From Sporothrix humicola (Eukaryota > Ascomycota > Sordariomycetes > Ophiostomatales > Ophiostomataceae): a stretch of DNA of 64,000 bases. The notes under the pieces were generated by a model. It worked only from the letters and a program-made list of their open reading frames with translations, did no database searches and was not told where the DNA came from. The first letter of the stretch is position 1; each line of letters begins with the position of its first letter. A program made the translations under genes and the position numbers. Location of the stretch: contig WNYE01000045.1 in assembly GCA_021396245.1 (NCBI GenBank), forward strand, positions 62,001 through 126,000, given 5' to 3'. Of the stretch, positions 54,660 to 64,000 are shown in pieces.

Positions 54660-56847
54660 ATGACCACCGACAAAAACAAACTGGAGAAGCTCAAGGAGCT
54701 CGAGCTTCGCCTTGATACGGACCTGGGATGTCTCTTCTGCACAAGCTGCCCGCTCTACAACTTTCCTATCGGGCCCTCCTTTAACGCATACCTCCAACAC
54801 AGAAGAATCTGGCACAACCACGAGGGACCCTTGCCGTATATCGGGGATTTCATCGGCTCTCTCAAGCTGAGATTTTTGCAGCACTTTCCACATCGCTGGA
54901 ATGGTTCACGACCGTTGATAGGGCTTCCCGTCTTTGAGGCGTTCCAATGTTCAGAGTGCAAATTTGTAACTTTGCAACCGTCCATGGCCCGTTCACACCA
55001 GCATACGATGTCATCTCATTGCTGGCAAAGTTATTTTCCGCCTGGAGCGAACTTTATGAAATCCTCTTGGATCGTGTCTAGTGACGCTTCCAAGTCCGAA
55101 AAAACAGTTGCTGCCATTTCCAAGCATCTATCGTCGATGACCGACGCTCAAAAAACGTCGCTTTCAAGGTCTCGAGGTTCTGAAACAAAAGCCGATGGTG
55201 TGTCCCCCAACAATGGCACCCCCAACACAGCAGATAGGTATGAGGGCAAACTCACTGGTAAACTTCGTCGACTCCAGTACAAGGACTTGGATCAACACGA
55301 TATTGAGACGGCCATCAAAAATTTGATCGAGGAGCATGGACAAGACGCTGCAGTCAAGATGGTTTCACCTTGCACTTATAGAACCATCCGTCAGGACGTG
55401 GCCAGGGCGGTAACCATGGAGACATATGCCGCCGGATTCAACTTTTATATAATCCCCCTGGTTGCCGAACACCGTTGGTTTCTTCTGGTGGTATGCGTGC
55501 GCTCCAGACGAGTTCTTTGTTTTGACTCTTTGCACCACATGCGGCACCGGCCTATCACGGCACTCGTTGAACATTTCAAGAAAAGCCTGAAATGCGATAT
55601 CAGCTCCATTAACTGCCCCAAAGCACACCCCATGGCGCACAATGCAGCTGATAGCGGCGTTCTGATCGTGGGTATTGTGACCAGGTTCCTCGAGGACCCA
55701 GAAGCCGCAATGCAGGCGGCCATCACTGACGACATGAACTTTTCGTGGAACATTCAGCTCGCAGCAATTCGGAGACAGCTAATCTACCGCTTGGCGCCTT
55801 CGTTTTACGATGCTTGTAAGTACTTACCTAGCTGTAGTGCTATTTGATTGAGCATTAACTCAGACGGTACTAGGCACGGCGATGTATAACTTCAGATGTG
55901 CTGCCGAGCTTGCCAACGAGCAGGCCAAAGATCTCCAGCAAGCTGAAAGTATATGCAAGATGGGAAATCGGCTCCAAGAACTTTCCGACTGCATGGCATC
56001 ACTTGGTAAAAGAATTTCAGATATGAAGACCGCATATCCATACCATTTCCACGAACTGGGGCGTTTACTTGCGTTGGAGACAGTGCCTCTCATGTTGAGA
56101 TTCAACCCCGAAGTTAGGTTAGTTCGCTGGGCCGGATACTCTGGTATTAATATCTATCTAGATGTGGACACTAACGCCAGCAGGGTGCTACTACAGAAAC
56201 CTTTCCAGCTCCCGACAGATCCTACTGACTCTTTGGGCACGACTATCTCCGGCCCGGACACGGCCCTATCTCGCAAAAGTCCAACTCCCGATGTTGCAAT
56301 CGGTAATGGTAATCTACTCCAAAGCGAGAATATTTTGTCGTTTCAGGAGCCCGCTGTAGCAATGGTACCTAAGATATCTGCAACGTCCGAGTTGCTCCCA
56401 CCAAAATCGACACAAGTGGGTGAACAGAAACATCCTCAAGCCTGTGATATTGGGGGAAGAAAACGGCGTGCTAGAACCGGTGTCGAAACACACCACAAAG
56501 CTAAACGGCAACGGAGCCAAAAGGAGAAGAAGGCTGATGAACAGGTTGACATTCCGGACTCAAAGACAAAGTGCGAGAGACCGCAAGAAGTATCACAAAC
56601 CCATCAAAAGAAAAGACGCTCGAAGGCTGCCGCTCCCGCTTTCGAAACTCCTATCCCCCTCCCTCACATACCTGTGTTTTTCGGTAACACAGGGCCCCCT
56701 GCGATGAGCTCAAACTCTTCTGTTGCCAGCTCGAATAACACGAGAAATAAAGGAAAGAAGTCTTCTAAGAAGAGCAAGTCGAAGTCCACGAGTGTCCAGG
56801 CCGAGGAGAACATATTTGGGGTCAAGGTGAAGGTGGAAAAGGACTAG
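54660..56847 (+). CDS. OrsD-type zinc-finger protein with inactivated ULP1-like (C48) peptidase domain
   Basis: Exons 54660-55815 and 55874-56847 (intron 58 bp, GTAAGT...TACTAG; T|GC makes Cys) give 709 aa. Two zinc-finger-like units come first: C24/C27 with H47/H52, then C97/C100 with H113 or H115 and H120 (FQCSECKFVTLQPSMARSH), in the style of OrsD/DUF3505 proteins. Residues 240-345 resemble a ULP1/SENP SUMO peptidase: H271-R-W (HRWFLLVVCV), D289 (CFDSL) and an NAADSGVLIV segment where active enzymes have (Q)xxxDCG. The nucleophile position is Ser332, so the H-D-C triad spacing (18 and 43 residues) is kept but the Cys is lost. After the intron comes a helical region (ELANEQAKDLQQAESICKMG), then a basic tail with bipartite NLS-like KRRARTGVETHHKAKRQR and a terminal VKVEKD (SUMO-acceptor consensus). 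Likely nuclear; probably non-proteolytic SUMO or ubiquitin-like binding, which is inference. Weak codon bias. Confidence 0.7.
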
Positions 56848-57337
56848 CATCAGTGTTTGGGAGGCTTGCTGTCAAGAAAATTGAGAGACTTGGCACAGCA
56901 AGAAAATTTGGAACGATTGATATATTGGAATGGGATGCAAGTGCACTTCAGAGGACAATTGGTGTGGAATTACGGTCGAATGAAAAAAGGTGTGGGAAGA
57001 TGCTTTGTCGCGCAATGGGGATTGGGAACAAATTTGGAGATACTCTGTAAAGTAAAAAGACAGAGTAATCAACTTAATGGCACCAAACAACACGCATCTC
57101 AAATGTGAAAGAATATGGTCAAATGAAGACATGAAATTGCCAATCTGTGAGTCTAAACATAGGAAAATAAAAATGAGAATAACCAAGACATATTAGTAGG
57201 GAAATTAAACGGCGGAAAGAAAGGACAGCAAATAATTGAAACAGTAAAGGAAATAAATATAACAAAATTAGAAGCGACAAAAAAGAAAGTAAATAAACAC
57301 CACACACCACATCACTATCACATATTCACTACATCAT
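56848..57337. other. convergent intergenic, 3' UTRs
   Basis: 490 bp, A-rich in its second half. No gene or repeat recognised. Confidence 0.6.
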
Positions 57338-60300
57338 TCAGAACACAGCCACAACAGCGACACAAGCCAGGGCTGCAGCAACTAGGGCGGCCTTGGACGT
57401 GGCCGTGAAGATGCTGCCGCTGCTACTGTGGGCAGTGCCCCTTTGTCCAAAGGCAGCAAAGCTGGCGGGCAGAGACGAAGGTGGGCGGGGCAGATTGGCC
57501 GGGGAGTGATCGTTGTCCTTGCCTTCCTCAAAGAGAGGCTCCTGCTCCTGCTCCCGGTTGTCGACGGCCTCAGCATTGCGCTTTGTCGGAAGAGAAGGCA
57601 CGTGAACAGGCACAGGAACCGGGTTGGCGGGATCGACTGCGGCAGTTGGGGCATCGGGAACAGCACCACCACCACCGAGGGGAAGGGCAGGCGCACCGGG
57701 GGCGGACAGACGCTTGGTAATGTCGGCCACCTTGGCGGCGGGGGCGTCTCCGATGCTGAAACCGAGAGATTTCAAAACGGCCTTTGCTTTCTCCTCGCCG
57801 AGCCTGGCAACAAGCGCCTCGACAAAGTCCCGGCTTGCACCGGAAGTAATTATGTCGTCACCGTCGCGCTTGCAGATGTCCATGAATGAGGCCGACATGG
57901 TATCTCTCTTGGAGCTGCTCTTCTCGTTGTCAATGAGAGCCATAAACAACTTGGTCAAAGTATTTATCAGCGTCACGATGGGGCTTGGGTCTCGTTCCCC
58001 GAGGGACCAACGTTTTGTGCTGCCGTTTCCAGTAAGGAGATCACTCAATAAGTCAAGCAGGGTGTCCAGCAGGTCTGCAACGGTCGTTTCTTCTCTCTTA
58101 TTGGGTCTCTGTGCGTGCCCTAGAATAATGTTGAGGGTCTTGCCAACTTCTTCTACTAAGTCAGGAGCTCTGGATTCGACTGTATTGGCGCCACGGGCAC
58201 GGCCAGGACCACGCTTGGCCTTGCTGCCGCCAAGAGCCTCCAAAAGGCTGTCCAGCAAGTCAATCAAGGCGTCCAACAGAGTCTCTTTGCCGTCTGGGCC
58301 TTGAATGTCCGCACCAAGTTTGCCGACGAGCTGGTCGACGAGAAGGTTGATGGTGGGACTGACGCCACGCTTGGATTTGAGCGTGGTCTTGCCGCTAACA
58401 ATATCCAAAAGACCGGTAACCACGTCGATCAAGACGCTCAACAGGGTTTGGTCAGCGTCAGGACCATTGAGTTCTGGAGCTAGCTTGGCGGCGAGCTGGT
58501 CAAGGATCAGATTAAGAGCGGGATTGTCACCACGCTCGGCGAGATTGTCTTGTCTCTTGGTGACATCCGAGGCAGTGGAGGCGGCATCACCAGTGGCAGT
58601 GTCGAGCCCGAGGACAGACAGGACAGTATCGACGATGCCACCGATGACGGAAGAGCCAGGTGCAACGGCATCATCTCTTTTCTTGTTCTTGATAGTAGTG
58701 CTGTCTTGGCCATCATTTCTTGGTTCAACGGCAGTGACACTGAGAATGCCTGTCACTTCATCAATGATAAAATCAACGACCACTTGGACAGTCCCAACAA
58801 CACCTCCGGCACCACTGCTTCCACTGACAGCGCCATTATCGTCACCATCACTTTGGCGCTTCTGGAAATGACCCGCAGGGGCAGCTTCGGCAGTAGGGAA
58901 TGACTCGAAATGCTGCGTGGTGCGTGTAACAGTAGCAATGTGTGTGGGGAGGATACGGGTGTTGATCACAGGGGTGGGTGTCTCAAAGTTATGTTCCTTT
59001 TCATCCTGACCCTCGTGCTCCAGAGTGTCGCTGCGCTTCTCAATGGCCTTGTGACCAAAGCCAAAATAGCTACCGAGGACACGGCCGAACCGGCCCTGGC
59101 TAGCCTCGGGGTGCGGGTGCCGGGCCGAAGTGCGGCGGACACCGTCTGTCGGGACGGCAATAGCGGCAGTAGCGAGGATGGTAGTGGACGAGGTTGTCGT
59201 CAAGGTAGTGGCAATAGAGGGTTGACCCTGATAGCCGGGAACTTCGGTGACCTCAGGAACATCAGGGTTGGCCGGCTTGCCGGGGTGGCCGCCTGAGCCG
59301 CCTGACCCACCGGGACCACCTGGACTACCTGGACCGCCTGGGCCTCCAGGACCTCCCGGACCACCAGGATGACCGCCGCCAGGAGCAGCCGTGCTGGATT
59401 CACAGCCATAGCAGTTGGTAGTGGAGGACGTCGAGGCGCAAATGGACTTGGTGACAGTGTCGATAATGCTGGTCGACGTGACAGTGTTAGTTGAGCCGTT
59501 GGGGCAGATCTCGATAATATCAATGATGACAACAATCTCGACACCAATGTACTCGCCACAACGGTCCGTCGTTGTTGCGGAAGCAGACGACGAGGCAAGC
59601 GAGGGCACCGACGAAGTCACAAACGAAGACACAAATGTGGACGACGAGACAGGAAGAACGGTGCTGGTGGAGGTACCACTGCCAGTGCAAGACGTCGATG
59701 ACAGGTTGTGGGAGGCAGTGCACGATGTGGTGCTGGAAATGAAACCAGAAGAAGGTGACGACGAGATGCTGCTGGACGACACAGGAGAACCCGAAGTGGT
59801 AGCCGAGCTGCTCAGGCTAGAAGACGGTGCTGCGCTCGACGAGTAAATGTTGGACGAGTACGGCGTCGACCAAGCAGAGCTAGAGTTGCTACCGCTGAAC
59901 GAAGACGATGTCGAAGACACTGGCAGAGCAGACGACGAGACAACCGAGCTGGAGACATTGCTGGGCGACACTGATGACGAGTAGACATTCGACGAGTATG
60001 GAACAGAAGACGAGTACACATTGGAAGAGTACGGGATCGACGACGTTGTGGTGTTGTTGTTGAACGAGGACGACGAGGAAGGCACCGAGTAGATCGAGCT
60101 AGAATAACTCGAGGGAGCCGAGATGGTGCTGCTGTTGAGGCTGTAGCTCGAAACAGAGGTGGACGACACTGGCGAGACGGAGAACGTCGACGTGTTGTAC
60201 ATAAACGAAGAGTAGCTTGAAGGGATGCTCGAAGACGGGCTAGACGATGAGGTGCCAGAGATGGAGCTCGACGAGACTGGCAACGCTGAAGATGTCGACG

Positions 60301-63300
60301 AGTTGTAAATGGCAGAGCTGTAGCTAGACGAGACTGGAATAGACGACGAGTTATAGACGGCCGAGCTGTAAGTGGACGAAACCGGCGCAGCAGATGAGGT
60401 CGACGAGCTATACACAGCACTGCTGTAAACAGACGAGGTCGAGGGAGCAATAGACGAAACCGGCGTAGACGAGTTGTAGACTGCAGAGCTGTAAGTGGAT
60501 GACACGGGGCCAACAGATGAAGCGGAAGAATTGTAGACAGCGCTGCTGTAGCTAGATGAAGCCGAGGGAACAGAGGATACCGCCGATGAATTGTAGACAG
60601 CGGAGCTGTACGCTGAAGAAGTCGAGGGGACAGATGAGACTGCAGACGAATTGTAAACCGCGGAGCTGTAAATCGAGGACGTTGAGGGGGCTACCGACGA
60701 AATTGAGGCCGAAGAGTTGTATACGGCAGAGCTGTAAACCGACGAGGTCGAGGGAGCGACAGACGATGCAGACGAGTTGTAGATAGCACTGCTGTAACTG
60801 GATGATACAGGCCCAACGGATGAAGCTGAGGAGTTATACACAGCGGAGCTGTAGGCCGATGACGTCGAGGGGGCCACCGAGGAAACAGCGGAAGAGTTGT
60901 ACACAGCACTACTATAGCTGGATAACACCGGGACAGAAGAGGAGGCCGACGAGTTGTAAACAGCGCTGCTGTAGCTCGACGACACCGGGGCGGACGATGA
61001 TGTAGATGAATTGTACACTGCGGAGCTGTAGCTCGACGAGACGGGACCAGCCGACGACGTCGACGAGTTGTAGCTCACAGAGCTGTAGCTAGATGACACT
61101 GGGCCAGCGGAAGACGTAGAAGAATTATAGACGGCAGAGCTGTATGTCGACGAAGGAACAACCGAAGATGCGGAGGAATTGTAGACAGCCGAGCTGTACG
61201 AAGACGACGTAGACGGGGCAACTGACGAAGCGGCCGATGAATTGTACACTGCAGAGCTATAGCTCGAGGAAAGAGGCGCGGAAGAAGATGCCGAGGAGTT
61301 ATAAACCGCCGAGCTGTAGCTGGAAGAAACGGGAGCTGCCGACGACGTTGACGAATTGAAAACCGCAGAGCTGTAACTCGATGACGGGGCCACAGACGAA
61401 GTAGAGGAATTGTACACTGCCGAGCTGTAGCTTGAGGACACAGGGGCGGATGATGAAGCCGAGGAGTTGTAGATCGCAGAGCTGTACGTCGAAGAGACAG
61501 GAGCTGCGGACGAGGTCGAGTTGTACACGACGGAGCTGTACGAAGAAGACACGGGGGCAATCGACGATGAGTTGTATACCGCAGAGCTATAGCTGGATGA
61601 CGGTGCAACAGAAGATGCAGAGGAATTGTAGATTGCCGAGCTGTATGTCGATGAGACAGGGGCTGCAGACGATGTCGACGAATTGTAAACGGCAGAGCTA
61701 TAACTGGAGGAAGGAGCGACTGATGAAGCGGAAGAATTGTAAACTGCGGAACTGTAACTCGAAGAAGGAGCCACCGAGGAAGTTGAAGAGTTGTATACAG
61801 CCGAGCTGTAGGTCGACGAGGAAGGAGCGACCGAGGAATGCACAGCTGACGAATTGTACACGGCAGAGCTGTAACCAGATGAAGTGGAATGTGCGACCGA
61901 CGAGTACGAGGCATTGCTGCTGATGCTCACGCTGCTCTGGGAGACAGGGGCAGAACTCGAAATCGAGGGCAAGGAGCTGAAGCTGGTGCTGTTGAGCGGG
62001 TACGAGAAGGAGCTGTACGGGCTGCTGCTGCTGACGGGGCCGACACTGCTGCTGACGACAGGCACACTCGAGCTTCCATTGTACACTTGCGAGGAGTACG
62101 CTGATGAGCTGACTGGGGAGCTCACGGGCTGGCTGGAGCTGTTTGTCGAGATGAAGGAGGAAGCCGTTGATGACGACGAGAAGGAAGTCACTGGGACCGA
62201 CGAGGGAGCAGTCGACAGGATCAGAGATGAAGATGAAGACTGCAGTTCGCTCGACGAAGAGTTGCCATACGGAGCCGACGAGTAGGAAGACTCGGAAGAG
62301 AATGACGACTGAGGGTACGACGAGGAAGACACGGGGACTGTCGACAGAGGAATGGACGACGACGGCAGGAGAGAAGACGTAAAGGAAGCAGCCGACGACG
62401 ACACATTGCTGGAAGGGTACGACGACGAATGGTAAGAAGATGCAGAAGACACAGGCAAGCTGCTCGTGGACGGCTGCTGCGTCTTGGTCGTCGTCTCAAT
62501 CGAAATCTCCACTGAGATGGACGTCGTTGTTGTGGTGGTCGTGGTGGTCGTTGTCTCAATGGGATACTGGCGAGTTGACGATGTCGCCACAGGGGATGCT
62601 CCCGAGGACACCACTGAAGACGCCTCTGCCTTGGCAGCACAGGCCCGCTTCGAGCCGTCCAGGCCAAATACGCACTGGCATGTCGACGAGCACAAGCTGT
62701 CGGCCGCGCCGTTCTTGGCTGTGCCCTCATCGCACTGCTCACCGTTTTGGTACGCGACCTCGCCGTCACCACAGCCCAACGGAGTCACGCCGCGAGCAAC
62801 AATGTACGGCACACCCCGCTCACCGCCGGCAAAAGAGTGGATGCCGACAGCACCCGGTGCTGTTGCCGCATCCGCCAGCACGGCCAGCGGCACAAACCCG
62901 TTGGCGCCGCCCGATGGGTAGCGAGGGATCAGCGCGTGGGCACTGCAGGACCAGTTGCTGAGGTTGCTGTCGGAGATGAGCTGCAGTTGGGCGGGCGAGT
63001 TTGCGTTTTGAAGGGGAGTGGCCACAATACGGGCGTCGTCGTAACACGACAGCCGGCCCTGGGCGACAAACGTGCCAAACGGCGAGAGAGCGTCAATGTT
63101 TGAAAACTGCTGGTCGTCATAGTAGCACGAGAGCGAAAAGTAGAGACCCGTCTTGCCGTCCTGGCCAGCCGCAAATTTGATTCCGTCGTTCATGAGCGCC
63201 ACGGCGCCCGGGCGTGTCGAAGCGTGATACGTCGTGTCGGTGCCCATGACGATAATGTTTCCTTCGACAGCGGGCGCCCATGTGTCCTTGGTGTCGCTCA

Positions 63301-63593
63301 GAAACTGGATCTGATCGAGGGTGCCGCAGTCGGCGTCGGGCACGACAATGGCCTTGTACTGAGCAAAGTCGGCCGTCGACATTCCGTACCATTCCGCCTT
63401 GGATGCGATGTGGACTGTGTTGTTAGGAGAGGATCAAATCCATTAAAACAGTGTGGAGGGACTCACCCGTGTAGTTGAGAGCCAGGGCCTGTTTGTACTC
63501 GGCAAAGGTCATGCCCTGGTAAAAGAGCAGATCGGCCGCATGGGCACTGCCGGCCAGGGCCGCTATGCCCGGCAGAAGGTCGGAGAGCCTCAT
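57338..63593 (-). CDS. giant secreted GPI-anchored Ser-rich repeat protein (adhesin-like)
   Basis: Exons (minus) 63593-63467 and 63414-57338 (intron 52 bp, GTGAGT...AACACAG; G|TC makes Val) give 2067 aa. Order of parts: signal peptide (MRLSDLLPGIAALAGSAHA); a globular ectodomain to about residue 250; a DUF4215-like Cys motif (CGDG...GEQCDEG...CSSTCQC, about 252-286); a long Ser/Thr stalk; about 28 tandem units of YSSAVYNSS(x)n, 16-22 residues each (about 555-1094); more Ser-rich sequence; a collagen-like GGPGGPGG block (about 1375-1405); then a Leu-rich part with about 12 Lys-Arg sites (about 1500-1990). It ends with SSSG and a hydrophobic tail (KAALVAAALACVAVVAVF), a GPI signal. Nearly every repeat unit has an NSS N-glycosylation sequon. 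Wall or surface protein; ligand unknown. A start at 63382 would lose the signal peptide. Confidence 0.85.
59280..59390 (-). repeat. collagen-like Gly-Pro-Gly repeat tract in the GPI protein
   Basis: On the minus strand the codons read repeated GGP/GGS triplets (about 35 residues). Marks the boundary between the glycosylated stalk and the Lys-Arg-rich part. Confidence 0.85.
60262..61878 (-). repeat. coding minisatellite, about 28 units of 48-66 bp
   Basis: Encodes the YSSA(V/I)YNSS units of the GPI protein. Unit length varies in whole codons, and synonymous changes are spread through the copies, so the array is old enough to have diverged but keeps frame throughout. Confidence 0.9.
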
Positions 63594-64000
63594 GGTTCTC
63601 CAGTTGAAGTGGTCAAATAAGAGTTGATTAAATTACAATCAACTTGAAAGGGGCCAATAAAATAAATGGGAACGGACTTAAGCCATGAAGCTAAAATAGA
63701 AGACAATAGGGGTAAGTAAACAGAGAATAAACGAGAGAACTAAAAGCGAAGGACGCAACGAGAGACTTGAAAGACGTTTCCCAGGATGGAAAGAAGAAGG
63801 AAAGAGAAAATGTAAGAGAAAGAGTGCCAAGAAAAGGGAGATATAAATGATAATAAATAAGGGTATAAGGGGGAGGGGGAATTGACGGAACTTTCACGTC
63901 GAGGAGTTGTCGAGAGGGTGGGCTACAGACGAAAGAGAGAGAAAGCAGAACAAATCGGGAGAAAGGAAAAGAGAAGAGGCAACGCGGGACCATATATACG
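63594..64000. promoter_or_regulatory. upstream region of the GPI-anchored protein gene
   Basis: 407 bp to the window edge; leader and promoter of the minus-strand gene. Strongly purine-rich on the plus strand (T/C-rich in the direction of transcription), as in fungal leaders. No gene seen. Confidence 0.5.

Noticed and set aside
57338..63382. GPI protein starting at the internal ATG at 63382 (2014 aa)
   Set aside because: It would lack a signal peptide. A 52-bp intron with good splice sites joins a first exon encoding a clear signal peptide at 63593-63467.

Overview
The window looks like nuclear DNA of a filamentous ascomycete (Pezizomycotina; Sordariomycetes is my best guess). Genes are split by short introns of 52-105 bp with GTRNGT donors, CTAAC/CTGAC-like branch sites and CAG/TAG acceptors. 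The recognisable products are fungal: a short oxysterol-binding protein, VPS74, MAM33, TMA16, a grainyhead-type regulator, a fungal NB-ARC protein and a Ser-rich GPI-anchored wall protein. I see no tRNA, rRNA, CRISPR array or intact transposon. All exon junctions were placed by hand from splice signals and frame, and the exon lengths were checked to sum to whole codons.

Layout. 1-9.3 kb: 3' part of an NB-ARC (NLR-like) gene (+), EXO1 (-) convergent to it, and TMA16 (+) divergent from EXO1. 9.3-14.2 kb: sparse DNA with a probable small Cys-rich gene (11906-12142), a 369-bp inverted-repeat element and MAM33 (+). 14.9-16.5 kb: a PH-less oxysterol-binding protein (-). 16.5-32.6 kb: about 16 kb with no convincing gene, holding a foldback element, a 60-bp minisatellite and three perfect CRE palindromes, and ending in the probable leader of a grainyhead/CP2 regulator (csp-2-like, 32631-35388). 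36.4-39.5 kb: an unrecognised 1058-aa protein with an N-myristoylation signal (-). 41.6-53.2 kb: a core-gene block of eIF2A, a FucP-type MFS sugar transporter, the SURF6/RRP14 ribosome-biogenesis factor and VPS74. 54.7-63.6 kb: an unusual zinc-finger plus inactivated ULP1-like protein, then a 2067-aa secreted, GPI-anchored, tandem-repeat protein.

Functionally the core genes are unlinked housekeeping functions: DNA repair, 60S and nucleolar biogenesis, alternative initiation, mitochondrial matrix, Golgi retention and lipid transfer. The accessory genes are the NLR-like gene, the myristoylated orphan, the ULP1-like pseudoprotease and the wall protein. To the eye the first three have weaker codon bias than the GC3-rich housekeeping genes.

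The best candidates for something undescribed are (i) the OrsD-type zinc-finger/ULP1 fusion in which the catalytic Cys is Ser, (ii) the wall protein, whose GPI-proximal part carries a ladder of about 12 Lys-Arg sites, and (iii) the large non-coding domain upstream of the grainyhead gene, with clustered TGACGTCA sites.
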